The translations under genes and the position numbers were made by a program. The notes beneath the pieces are model-generated. The model made no database searches. It was not told the origin of the DNA and was given only the letters and a program-made list of their open reading frames with translations. This document shows, one piece after another, positions 18,722-26,971 of a stretch of DNA of 64,000 nt. Position 1 is the first letter of the stretch. Each line of letters starts with the position of its first letter. The stretch comes from Alcaligenaceae bacterium (lineage in GTDB: Bacteria > Pseudomonadota > Gammaproteobacteria > Burkholderiales > Burkholderiaceae_B), in NCBI GenBank assembly GCA_030538235.1, contig JAUNUJ010000001.1, forward strand, positions 335,849 through 399,848, read 5' to 3'.

Positions 18722-19645
18722 CTAAACTTTTCTGATACCCGCTAGATTTTTAAAACAAGTTTTAGTAACCAGTGCTAAGAACTCTTGTAGATAGCCGGAT
18801 TGTATATCTTCTTGTCTGGCGCCAGCATAGAGCGTAACCCAAATACCCGGTGCTTTATCTAGATGACAGATCCTTAGCCAATCATATTTTAAGGCTTGCT
18901 CCAAGGCCCAACTGGGGAGTGCTGTAACCCCTCGATTGCTGCTGACTAATTGAATAATCATGGGTGTTAGCTCGTTATGACGAATTTGTTTGGGCTCTAT
19001 CCCTGCGGGATCTAAAAATTCAGTAAAAATATCAAGCCTATTTTTATCCACAGGGTAGGTAATCAGCGTTTCGTTTTCTAAATCTTTGGCTTTGATGAAT
19101 TTCTTATTGGCGAGACGATGATCATGCGCTACTGCAAGCACCATCTCATATTGAAAAAGCGCTTGGTATTCGATACCGGGAATTTTTTCAGGGTCCGAGG
19201 TAATAACTAAGTCCAGTTCGCCCCGACTTAGCGCCGGCAAGGGATTAAAAGAAAAAGCAGCCGATAAGTCCAAGGATACATCGGGCCAAATCAGTCGATA
19301 TTCATTTAGCGTGGGCATCAGCCAATCAAAACAAGAATGACAATCAATGGCCAAGTACAGTCTACCGCTATGACCGCTAGCTAAACGCTCGATCTCTCGT
19401 TCGCTTTGCTCAAGTCGGGGTAAAACCTCATCGGCTAATTCCAGAATTTTCAAACCCGCCGTGGTGAGTTGCGCCGGTCGACGGCGACGATTCAAGACAT
19501 CAAGCCCTAATTTATTTTCTAATTCTTTAATTTGATGAGACAAGGCGGATTGCGTCATCCCTAGACTTTCCGCCGCTTGTTGGAGGGTCGGATAGTCACG
19601 TAAAGCGACAAGACTATAAAGATGACGAATTTCAAGTTTGTTCAT
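18722..19645 (-). CDS. metR: LysR-family regulator MetR
   Basis: A LysR-type activator of methionine genes that uses homocysteine as coinducer in known systems. The winged-helix N-terminus has AAESLGMTQSALSHQIKELE. The effector domain carries AIDCHSCFDWLMPTL, closely matching the IECHSC..WL.PAL block characteristic of MetR, and also GELDLVITSD. Length 307 is typical. A perfect MetR-type palindrome lies about 120 bp upstream. In most genomes metR is next to metE, often divergent; here metE is about 7 kb away beyond a transporter and a helicase gene. Confidence 0.88.
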   Translation of the reverse strand: MNKLEIRHLYSLVALRDYPTLQQAAESLGMTQSALSHQIKELENKLGLDVLNRRRRPAQLTTAGLKILELADEVLPRLEQSEREIERLASGHSGRLYLAIDCHSCFDWLMPTLNEYRLIWPDVSLDLSAAFSFNPLPALSRGELDLVITSDPEKIPGIEYQALFQYEMVLAVAHDHRLANKKFIKAKDLENETLITYPVDKNRLDIFTEFLDPAGIEPKQIRHNELTPMIIQLVSSNRGVTALPSWALEQALKYDWLRICHLDKAPGIWVTLYAGARQEDIQSGYLQEFLALVTKTCFKNLAGIRKV

Positions 19646-19763
19646 AGTAAGAAATGATTATTTGGATTGGCTAAAGAACTTAATTCCTTATAAAACGGAC
19701 ACAAAATCTTATCAACCAAGGAAAAAACTAAGTTTATATATTGTACGTAGAAAAGGTTTTTTA

Positions 19764-19776
19764 TGAAAATAATTCA
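19764..19776. promoter_or_regulatory. MetR-type operator (TGAA-N5-TTCA)
   Basis: TGAAAATAATTCA matches the MetR consensus TGAA-N5-TTCA exactly and extends to a longer dyad (ATGAA-AATAA-TTCAT). It lies between metR and the divergent riboswitch-transporter unit, and is a likely autoregulation site. No equally good copy was seen in front of metE. Confidence 0.6.
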
Positions 19777-19888
19777 TTTTATAATTTATTTTTTATTTGA
19801 AATTTAAAGTAAGTTGTGATATTTAGCAAATTGATAACGCTAAAGAGATTATATTCAGGGACCGCGGCGGTTAAAGAATGGCTGTGAT

Positions 19889-19917
19889 TGGACAGCGCCC
19901 CCATAATACGGTAGACT
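19889..19917 (+). promoter_or_regulatory. Sigma-70-like promoter of the TPP-riboswitch transcript
   Basis: TGGACA (-35) and TAGACT (-10) are separated by exactly 17 bp. The expected start of transcription, about 7 nt downstream, falls at the first base of the riboswitch P1 helix, which supports the call. Confidence 0.45.
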
Positions 19918-19922
19918 GACAC

Positions 19923-20010
19923 CATCTTGTCGGGGTGCCCAAGCATTTGCTAGGGCTGAGATAACACCCGTGAACCTGATCCAGTTCGTACTGGCGGAGG
20001 AAATAAGATG
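19923..20010 (+). ncRNA. TPP riboswitch (THI element)
   Basis: The conserved thi-box core is present: TCGGGGTGCC, GGGCTGAGA, ACACCCGTGAACCTGATCC and ACTGGCGGAGGAA in the right order. The outer P1 helix is closed by CATCTT (19923-19928) and AAGATG (20005-20010). By the known class, TPP binding should switch off the transporter genes that follow, which supports a thiamine-precursor substrate. Confidence 0.95.
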
Positions 20011-20048
20011 CGATACCACAGGCCTATATCAGGTCGGTATGTCCATGC

Positions 20049-20109
20049 AAACTCCTTAGTCCGTGATCTGTTGTTCAGTAGAAGCATTTTCACTAGGCAA
20101 AAGGAGTTT
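20049..20109 (+). promoter_or_regulatory. Riboswitch expression platform: ribosome-site-sequestering hairpin
   Basis: AAACTCCTT (20049-20057) is perfectly complementary to AAGGAGTTT (20101-20109). The latter contains the thiZ ribosome site AAGGAG, 11 nt before its ATG. Adjacent AGT and ACT extend the pairing with a bulge. The stem would hide the ribosome site; the T-rich run TTTTTCTATTT right after it could also make it act as a terminator. Which mechanism operates cannot be decided by eye. Confidence 0.6.
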
Positions 20110-20117
20110 TTCTATTT

Positions 20118-20867
20118 ATGTCACCGGGAATCACTTTGCAGGATATTGGCCTCAGTTTTGCCAATAAGCCGCTTTTTAGCCGTTTAAATTCGCATTTCAA
20201 GGGTGGCAGTTGGCATAGTATCCTGGGTCGTTCCGGTGTCGGTAAGAGCAGTTTGCTGCAAAGCATTGCCGGCTTGCTAAGTGGCACCACCTTGGAAGGT
20301 ACGGTGATAGCAGACGATCAACGCCCTCTAAACGGCAGAATTGCCTGGATGGGTCAACGTGATTCATTACTTCCTTGGCTCACTGTGCAGGAAAATGTCT
20401 TATTAGGTCCTCGCTTGCGTAAGCAACGTTCTAAAGAAGCGCAGGCACGTGCTCAAACTTTATTGGAGCAGGTGGGTTTAGGTGATTTGGGACATCGAAT
20501 GCCCGAACATCTGTCGGGTGGTCAACGTCAACGTGTGGCCTTAGCTCGAACCCTGATGGAAGACAAACCTATTGTTTTGATGGATGAACCTTTTTCCGCA
20601 TTAGATGCCATTACCAAACTTCAATTGCAAGATCTGGCAGTGACGCTATTGCATGACAGAACCGTGTTACTGATTACTCATGATCCCTTGGAGGCCTTGC
20701 GTTTAAGTGATGAAGTCTGGGTAATGACAGGCCGACCGGTCACCATGAAGCGGATGTTCAATATTAAGATGCCGGCACCGCGTGCTTTGGATGATAGCCG
20801 TATTTTATCGTGGCAGGGTGAGTTATTGTCTCATTTGCAGCAAGACCAGGAGGTACCGGTAGCGTGA
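20118..20867 (+). CDS. thiZ: Thiamine-precursor ABC transporter ATPase (ThiZ-like)
   Basis: The ATP-binding subunit of an importer of the nitrate/taurine/NMT1 class. It has Walker A GRSGVGKS (residues 37-44), Q-loop MGQRDSLLPWLTV, signature LSGGQRQRVALARTL, Walker B IVLMDEPFSALD and switch His in LLITHDPLEAL. Length is 249. It is the first gene after the TPP riboswitch. Its stop overlaps the permease start by 4 bp, so the two are translationally coupled. The substrate is inferred from the riboswitch and the binding protein: probably a hydroxymethylpyrimidine or formylaminopyrimidine thiamine precursor. Confidence 0.85.
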   Translation: MSPGITLQDIGLSFANKPLFSRLNSHFKGGSWHSILGRSGVGKSSLLQSIAGLLSGTTLEGTVIADDQRPLNGRIAWMGQRDSLLPWLTVQENVLLGPRLRKQRSKEAQARAQTLLEQVGLGDLGHRMPEHLSGGQRQRVALARTLMEDKPIVLMDEPFSALDAITKLQLQDLAVTLLHDRTVLLITHDPLEALRLSDEVWVMTGRPVTMKRMFNIKMPAPRALDDSRILSWQGELLSHLQQDQEVPVA

Positions 20868-21628
20868 GGGTATCTCGATCTTTTCAAAAAATTTCTCCGG
20901 CAATTCGATTGCTACTAGTGACTGTCAGTCTTTTTATGTTGTGGCAGGTGGTGGTCTGGATAACTAAAACACCACATTTTATTTTGCCGGGACCGCTGCG
21001 TGTTTTTAACGTGTTGTGGGCGCAGCGCGTATTAATTGCAGAGCATTCTCTGGTGACTTTAGCGGAAATCCTGATGGGTATGTTCTTAGGCAGTCTACTC
21101 GGATTTCTTAGCGCCATGTTGTTGCAGTGGTCACGCACGCTGAGTGCATGGTTATTACCAGTTTTGATTGTGAGTCAAGCTATTCCGGTCTTTGCTTTAG
21201 CGCCTATTTTGATGCTTTGGTTTGGTTACGGTATGGCTTCCAAGGTGATAATGGCCGCGTTAATCATCTTTTTCCCGGTGACTTCAGCTTGTTATGACGG
21301 CTTGCAACGCACCTCAAGAGATTGGTTAGAATTAGCTAATACTATGGGTGCTACTAAGTCACAGCTTTTATGGCAGATTCGTCTACCTGCCGCTATGCCG
21401 TCACTAGCCTCAGGGCTTCGCGTGGCTGCGGCCACTGCGCCGATTGGTGCGGTAATTGGCGAATGGGTTGGTTCCAGTCGTGGACTGGGTTATTTGATGC
21501 TACACGCCAATGCCCGCATGCAGGTAGATACAGTCTTTGCCTCACTGATTGTCTTGGCCTGTTTATCTTTATTGCTCTATTTCACGGTGGACTACCTTTT
21601 GCGTAGGCTCATTTATTGGACTGTTTAA
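20864..21628 (+). CDS. thiX: Thiamine-precursor ABC transporter permease (ThiX-like)
   Basis: An inner-membrane permease with about six membrane helices in 254 residues. The EAA loop that contacts the ATPase is seen as ELANTMGATKSQLLWQIRLPAAMP. The GTG start overlaps the thiZ stop (GTGA) by 4 bp, giving coupled translation. Its length and the LPGPLRVFNVLW block near the N-terminus fit the NMT1/taurine-type permeases. It lies between ATPase and binding protein in one operon. Confidence 0.85.
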   Translation: MRVSRSFQKISPAIRLLLVTVSLFMLWQVVVWITKTPHFILPGPLRVFNVLWAQRVLIAEHSLVTLAEILMGMFLGSLLGFLSAMLLQWSRTLSAWLLPVLIVSQAIPVFALAPILMLWFGYGMASKVIMAALIIFFPVTSACYDGLQRTSRDWLELANTMGATKSQLLWQIRLPAAMPSLASGLRVAAATAPIGAVIGEWVGSSRGLGYLMLHANARMQVDTVFASLIVLACLSLLLYFTVDYLLRRLIYWTV

Positions 21629-21659
21629 TATTTCTTTATTTATCATTTGGAGGAGATTT

Positions 21660-22616
21660 ATGAAATCTTTATTTTCAAGTAAAAAACTTCTTGCTGCAGG
21701 TGCTTTGAGTCTGCTCATGAGCGCTCAGGCTCTGGCAGAGGATAAGGTCACTTTGCTACTTGACTGGTTCGTTAATCCGGATCACGCACCCATTATTATT
21801 GCCGAGAAAAAAGGCTATTTCAGTGAACAAAATCTTAAGGTTGAAATACAGGAGCCGGCAGACCCCTCTATGCCACCCAAATTAGTCGCTGCCGGTAAAG
21901 CCGATATGGCGGTGACTTATCAGCCGCAATTGCATATGCAGATTGATGAGGGTTTGCCATTAACCCGCATTTCAACTTTGGTCGCCACGCCGTTGAACAC
22001 TCTTGTTACGCTCAAAAGTAGCAATATCACCTCAATTGCCGAATTGAAAGGTAAGAAGATCGGTTTCTCAGTAGGTGGTTTCGAGGATGTGTTGTTGAAA
22101 GTGATGCTGAGAAAATATGATTTGACCTTTGATGATGTTGAGCTAGTTAATGTGAACTGGTCACTGTCGCCATCTTTGATTACCGGCAAAGTCGATGCGG
22201 TGATAGGGTCATATCGTAACTTTGAATTAAATCAGCTGGATATTGAAAACCACCCAGGTCATGCATTTTACGTAGAGGAAGAGGGCGTACCGTCATATGA
22301 AGAGCTGATTATCGTGGTGAATAATGCGGATCGTGACGATGATAAATATCGTCGTTTCAATATTGCCATGGCCCAAGCGGTGCAATACCTTGTCAATCAC
22401 CCGGATGAGGCTTGGACTTTATTCAAAGACTATAAACCGGCTGAATTGGATGATGAGTTGAATCGTCGCGCTTGGAAAGATACCTTGCCACGCTTTGCCT
22501 TGAGACCTGGCGCGTTAAATCATCGCGGCTATGAGTCATTTGCGAAGTTTATGCATGAACAAGGCTTGATTAAGCAAGTGCCAGCAGCGGTTGAGGACTA
22601 TGCGATTGAACCATGA
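21660..22616 (+). CDS. thiY: Thiamine-precursor ABC transporter substrate-binding protein (ThiY/NMT1 family)
   Basis: A periplasmic binding protein of 318 residues with a Sec signal (KKLLAAGALSLLMSAQALA, cleaved about residue 22). The mature N-terminus VTLLLDWFVNPDHAPIIIA is the NMT1/THI5-like signature. The frame is open further upstream to 21549, but that would overlap the permease and bury the signal peptide. The ATG at 21660 has a strong GGAGGAGA ribosome site. It closes the riboswitch-controlled operon and is followed by a terminator. Precursor identity (HMP, or formyl-aminomethyl-pyrimidine as in the characterised ThiY) is inferred. Confidence 0.85.
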   Translation: MKSLFSSKKLLAAGALSLLMSAQALAEDKVTLLLDWFVNPDHAPIIIAEKKGYFSEQNLKVEIQEPADPSMPPKLVAAGKADMAVTYQPQLHMQIDEGLPLTRISTLVATPLNTLVTLKSSNITSIAELKGKKIGFSVGGFEDVLLKVMLRKYDLTFDDVELVNVNWSLSPSLITGKVDAVIGSYRNFELNQLDIENHPGHAFYVEEEGVPSYEELIIVVNNADRDDDKYRRFNIAMAQAVQYLVNHPDEAWTLFKDYKPAELDDELNRRAWKDTLPRFALRPGALNHRGYESFAKFMHEQGLIKQVPAAVEDYAIEP

Positions 22617-22665
22617 TTTTCTGGTTTGCTCCTAATTGAGTGAAAGCTTAGCTTAATTAAATGTT

Positions 22666-22702
22666 AGGTGTATGGGCGTGAGGCTTGTACACCTGTTTTT
22701 TT
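22666..22702 (+). terminator. Intrinsic terminator of the thiZXY operon
   Basis: AGGTGTA (22666-22672) and TACACCT (22688-22694) form a 7-bp stem with a 15-nt loop, then G and seven T residues. Confidence 0.75.
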
Positions 22703-22814
22703 GGGGATGCTTTCCAACTGATTAGATAAATATTATTACGGGATGGATTGATTTACTTATAGCCGGTGTTTATTCGTGTCAGAATCGATAAAATCCAAAC
22801 TTTCCTACTACACG

Positions 22815-23013
22815 TCAGTGCACTTGCAGGTTTTCAAGGTCATCATTCTTTACCAAGTACTCTCCGTGCAGCTCCTTGTTATCAGAGCTAATCATATAGC
22901 CAAGTCCCGGTCGTCTCCGTACACGTTTAATGAGTAAGCTGTCGTGGTAAGTGAAGACATATACGCCGTTGTAATCAAACTAAATGGTGGATCGGTCTAC
23001 TAAATTGATTGAA
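22815..23013 (-). pseudogene. Remnant of an S24-peptidase (LexA/CI-type) phage repressor
   Basis: Reading the minus strand gives a C-terminal S24 peptidase fragment: INLVDRSTI, an in-frame TAG, then FDYNGVYVFTYHDSLLIKR and RRRPGLGYMISSDNKEL, ending in a TGA at 22815-22817. The DRS..(x)..NGVYVF..D..LIKR pattern with a later ISDN is the typical repressor C-terminal half. The helix-turn-helix half and the catalytic Ser region are missing, and a second stop lies just upstream, so it is a dead fragment. It points to former prophage or mobile DNA at this place. Otherwise the 499-bp gap after thiY holds only the thi terminator. Confidence 0.6.
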
Positions 23014-23115
23014 GGGGCGCTGACTGCTCAAATGCTTTAACTCTTAATTAATAGCTCTGAGAAATTTCAAATAAATTAATCGACTCAAAACACTAAGCCA
23101 TCTAAAAATCCGCTA

Positions 23116-26100
23116 TCAAGCCACAGCTAATTTAGCCGCCTCATGCCACATAAAGGATGGCATTGGATCACGTAATCCCCAAGTGATATTCATGGGTTTG
23201 CTGCCACTGTGATGTAAGTAACAAACTTCGCCGAAGTTAACATAGCCCATGGTGTTGCCGTGTTCGTCGTTTGATTGTTCTCGTACAAAAAGAAATATGC
23301 GTTTGCGGTTTATATGCTGTTCAACGTAGCTGAGTCCCCGACCTTTATCCGGTCGTGCGCTATTTTGTGATTGCCAGTGAAAGAGTTCTTCACTAATCGC
23401 ATAATCATGGTACATGGTAGTTGGCGAGAACTGCTTAGGGTTTTTGTTTAAAGTGACAAATAACAATTCAATGTTGTCATTATTTAATTCCAAAACCCCC
23501 TCGCGTGTAGACAGTTTCTTTTCAAAGCGATGCGCTCCGAAAGCGGCTAGAATCTGGTCGCGAGCATATCGTGCGTGTAATAAGAGCGGTATCTGTTCCA
23601 GTTCAGGCAAGGGTTTTTGTATGTGTTTAATTTGATTGATGAGTAGGGGTATCAGGGCTTTCAACTCAGTTTTGAGGTGAGGGTGATCCAAAGCCTTAAT
23701 ACTCTGCGCTAAGGTTGCAAAACCAAGCGCTTCGCCTGATTCATTCCATAGGTCATAATGCAGCATCAAAGCTAACTTAGGATTCATTTCATCACTAAGG
23801 CAAAAGTCTTTTTCAACAAGTTCTTGAATAAAGTGTAGATAATTACTTGCATCACAATTAAGCAAGCGGTTTTTTATTCTGGATATCCAGTCTTTAAGGT
23901 GGTCTGTTTTAATCGAATCAGATAATTCATAACTTAGATTCGTATTATTAAGATTTAACCAACCACCATACTTATAAATATCGTTAAGATTTACTTGTGG
24001 GAAAATTCGAAGAAAATTAGCCAGAGTTAATGGTTTAGTACTTGTTTGTGAGTAATTTCCGAGCAAGCGTAGGATACTTCGTTTATTAACAATAGCTTTG
24101 CGGATATTATTCAGAATAATCTCTTGGCTGGTTTTGGTCATTTCGATCTGACAGCCCAGAGGTAGGCGAGGGAATCCTTGCTTAATCTCACCACTAAGGC
24201 TTTGATGGCTTGGCCCTATTAGGGCCCGGAATTTCTGACTAAAGTCATACTCCACTCGAGCATTGCCAATAAAATCTAACACCGTGCACACTTCTTTATT
24301 CGGGGCTAAGCGTAAGCCGCGGCCTAATTGTTGCAGAAAAATGGTTAAGCTTTCGGTAGGTCGTAAAAATAGCAAGGTATCGACTTCCGGAATATCTATA
24401 CCTTCGTTGAAAATATCCACCACGCACAAGATATTAATTTCGCCAGTGCGTATTGCCTGTTGTTTAGCGCCACGCTCTTGGCTGTTTTTGCTCGTTAGTA
24501 CATCGCTTTTAAGGCCTTTAAGTAGAAATTGCTTGCACATATATTCTGCATGCTCCTGACTGACACAAAAAGCTAAAGCGCGCATCTGCTTAATATCGGT
24601 AATAATCTCTGCGATGGATTGAATGATTTTTACCGCTCGCGTTGAGTGATGTGTGTAGAGCTTGGTTAAAGCAGCGATTTCGTAACGGCCGTTACTCCAA
24701 TTAATACTGCGTAGATCCGTGTCGTCATCGATTAGAAAATACTGAAAAGGGCATAGGTGCCGGCGATTAATAGCTTCAGTTAAGCGGATTTCAGCAGCAA
24801 TGGTGTCATGGAAGTCTTGCAGAATATCTGCACCGTCATGACGCTCCGGGGTCGCTGTTAGGCCTAAAAGAACCTTAGGTTTAAAGTGATTGATAATCTC
24901 GCGATAACTTTTAGCGGCAATATGATGTACTTCATCTATCACGATATAGTCGTAGAAGTCTTCAGATAGGCGTAGGTTTTGTAATTGTCTATCTAAGGTC
25001 TGCACAGAGGCAAAGAGCTGACGATAATTTTCCGGCTCATAATAGCCAACCCATAGTTGACCGAAGTGCCTATCTCTTAATACTTGACGGTATGAATTTA
25101 AGGCTTGTTTTAAAATTTCTTCTCGATGGGCTATAAATAAAAAATTTGCATCAGGTTTGTCTTGAACAAAACGCGCGAAATCAAATGCTGATATTAAGGT
25201 CTTGCCTGTACCGGTAGCGGCAACCACTAAATTTCTATAACGACCGTGCAATTCTCTTTCAGCTTGAAGCTGGTCAAGGATTTCTTGTTGATGAGAAAAA
25301 GGGGTTATGGAATAAAATGTGATTTCATCTTCTTCTGTCGTTTGAGTGCGTTGCTGCTTCAGTGATTGGCGTAGCCTTTGAATTGATTCCATAGAGTGTT
25401 CAAAACGGGTGAATTCTTTGGATTGCCAATAAGTCTCAAAGGTGTGCAGTGCTTTATCAAGAACATGAGGGATTTCTTGTGTGGTCAGTTTTAAATTCCA
25501 CTCTAAGCCATTTGTCAGTGCAGAGCGAGAAAGGTTAGAGGATCCAATATACCCCGTATGAAAACCCGTATCTCTTAGAAAAAGATAGCTTTTAGCATGT
25601 AAGCGCTCAGTCTGAGTGTTGTAACTTACTTTAATTTCCGTATTAGCCAAACGTGCTAATTCTTCAATGGCTTTAGAGTCGGTGGCACCCATATAGGTGG
25701 TGGTGATGATTTTAAGTTGTCCACCTTGTTCAGTGAATTGTTTAAATGCCGGCATCAACATTCGGATGCCGCTCCACTTGATAAAAGACACTAATAAATA
25801 AATTTGATTAGCGCAAACAATTTCTCGTTTAAGCTCCGATTCTAAGGATAGTTCAGCATGGCTACCACTGAATAACTCACTTTGAGATAATCCGGTTTGC
25901 GGGTAATGATCCTGAACAAAGCGTTGAAGATTATCGGCGATTGGGTTATCCAAGCGATATAGTGCAGTAAGGATCCGACCTTGCGTATCAAGTAAGTTGT
26001 CCTCGACTAAGTGCTCGTCTTGAAGTCGGTCTTTAAGCCAAAAAAGCAGGTCATTCGCTAAGGTGATTTGTTGTTGTAATTGTTGATCACTCGTGGGTAT

Positions 26101-26262
26101 GGAATTAACCGCGTATTCTAAAATTCCCGCTAAAAATCGACTCAAAAAGGTTGCGGCTTCAGTTTTATCTAAGACGCGTTCACCAATGAAAAACTCTTGC
26201 TCATTTAGATTCGAAGCAATAAGTTGAGTAATGAGTGATTCATAAAGACCGAGTTGCTGCAT
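23116..26262 (-). CDS. PLD-nuclease / superfamily 2 helicase / DUF3427 protein
   Basis: A 1048-residue protein (ATG 26262; a GTG at 26271 is the alternative). Residue numbers here count from the GTG. Order of parts: a helical N-terminus; a phospholipase-D-like nuclease domain (about 135-280) with His225-Ala-Lys227 in LHAKSYLF and YIGSSNLSRSAL; an SF2 helicase core with Walker A ATGTGKT (352-358), DEVH box (446-449), TAT (472-474), DIFNEGIDIPEVD and QQLGRGLR (647-654); and a C-terminal DUF3427 region with FLFVRE, SGSKPMNITWGLRDPMP. All helicase motifs look intact. Such proteins are often in accessory or defence-like regions; the function here is unknown. It lies alone, opposite to its neighbours, between thiY and metE. 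Confidence 0.85.
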   Translation of the reverse strand: MQQLGLYESLITQLIASNLNEQEFFIGERVLDKTEAATFLSRFLAGILEYAVNSIPTSDQQLQQQITLANDLLFWLKDRLQDEHLVEDNLLDTQGRILTALYRLDNPIADNLQRFVQDHYPQTGLSQSELFSGSHAELSLESELKREIVCANQIYLLVSFIKWSGIRMLMPAFKQFTEQGGQLKIITTTYMGATDSKAIEELARLANTEIKVSYNTQTERLHAKSYLFLRDTGFHTGYIGSSNLSRSALTNGLEWNLKLTTQEIPHVLDKALHTFETYWQSKEFTRFEHSMESIQRLRQSLKQQRTQTTEEDEITFYSITPFSHQQEILDQLQAERELHGRYRNLVVAATGTGKTLISAFDFARFVQDKPDANFLFIAHREEILKQALNSYRQVLRDRHFGQLWVGYYEPENYRQLFASVQTLDRQLQNLRLSEDFYDYIVIDEVHHIAAKSYREIINHFKPKVLLGLTATPERHDGADILQDFHDTIAAEIRLTEAINRRHLCPFQYFLIDDDTDLRSINWSNGRYEIAALTKLYTHHSTRAVKIIQSIAEIITDIKQMRALAFCVSQEHAEYMCKQFLLKGLKSDVLTSKNSQERGAKQQAIRTGEINILCVVDIFNEGIDIPEVDTLLFLRPTESLTIFLQQLGRGLRLAPNKEVCTVLDFIGNARVEYDFSQKFRALIGPSHQSLSGEIKQGFPRLPLGCQIEMTKTSQEIILNNIRKAIVNKRSILRLLGNYSQTSTKPLTLANFLRIFPQVNLNDIYKYGGWLNLNNTNLSYELSDSIKTDHLKDWISRIKNRLLNCDASNYLHFIQELVEKDFCLSDEMNPKLALMLHYDLWNESGEALGFATLAQSIKALDHPHLKTELKALIPLLINQIKHIQKPLPELEQIPLLLHARYARDQILAAFGAHRFEKKLSTREGVLELNNDNIELLFVTLNKNPKQFSPTTMYHDYAISEELFHWQSQNSARPDKGRGLSYVEQHINRKRIFLFVREQSNDEHGNTMGYVNFGEVCYLHHSGSKPMNITWGLRDPMPSFMWHEAAKLAVA

Positions 26263-26971
26263 AGGTTTCACTTAAATCAATTGGAAAATCGAAATAGACT
26301 ATCTCATTATGCCAGGTTAGTCTTAAGTTGTTAGAGCGTGGTATTTTTATTTCGAACTTGAGCGTTTTGATGGTTGATTTTCATGGTTGTTGCTTTTAAA
26401 AATAACTAACACGGTCTTGCGCTCAGGTGAACCGACGAGCATGTACTCATGGTAGTTTTTAAGTTTCATGAGTCAATAGTCATCCCAGACGGCATATGAC
26501 CAAGACATTCAAACAGGATCAAAACAAACTTCGATGTTGACCGGGTCGGTAGGATCCACATCATCAGATAATCGATTTTTTTCAGCACAGTGTCATAGCT
26601 GAGGTCTGCGAGGCGACAAGCATTTATTAAAGTGATGCTCTCATCTTTATTGAGGGCATCATTAGCGTGAGCATCCCTTACGCAATAAATCCGTAAGAAT
26701 TAAAATCTCGATTATCAACTCAATATGAAACCGTATCCCTTGTCATTGCCAATTTTCTAAAGAAGAAACTAGATTCTCGACAATTTACGGTGAATGGAAA
26801 ATCATATAAATCAATAGCTTAAGATTTAGTATTAAGTTTACTCATATTAAACCAATTTATATAAGAGCAAACATGCGCTTGTATGAACACAATAGATACA
26901 TTGATTGGGCTCTAAGTTAAAAACTTCTTGTTCAGTAGTAAAGAAATAATGTTTTATTGTAAGGTAATAAT
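26263..26971. other. 700-bp intergenic stretch with decayed coding remnants
   Basis: Three minus-strand segments look like broken protein-coding DNA. 26565-26699 reads through about 45 codons including IYCVRDAHANDAL and LADLSYDTVLKKIDYL. About 26509-26563, in a shifted frame, reads DVDPTDPVNIEVCFDPV then a stop. 26347-26469 is a 40-codon open frame starting MKLKNYHEYMLVGSPERK. No segment has a good ribosome site. I do not recognise the parent protein; the frame changes suggest a degraded gene. The right-hand 270 bp before metE is AT-rich and must hold the metE promoter, but I could not identify it or a perfect MetR site. Confidence 0.35.

Noticed and set aside
21549-21659. Longer open frame for the thiamine-precursor binding protein starting inside the permease gene
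   Set aside because: It would overlap the permease by about 80 bp and put 37 residues before a normal signal peptide. The ATG at 21660 has a strong ribosome site.
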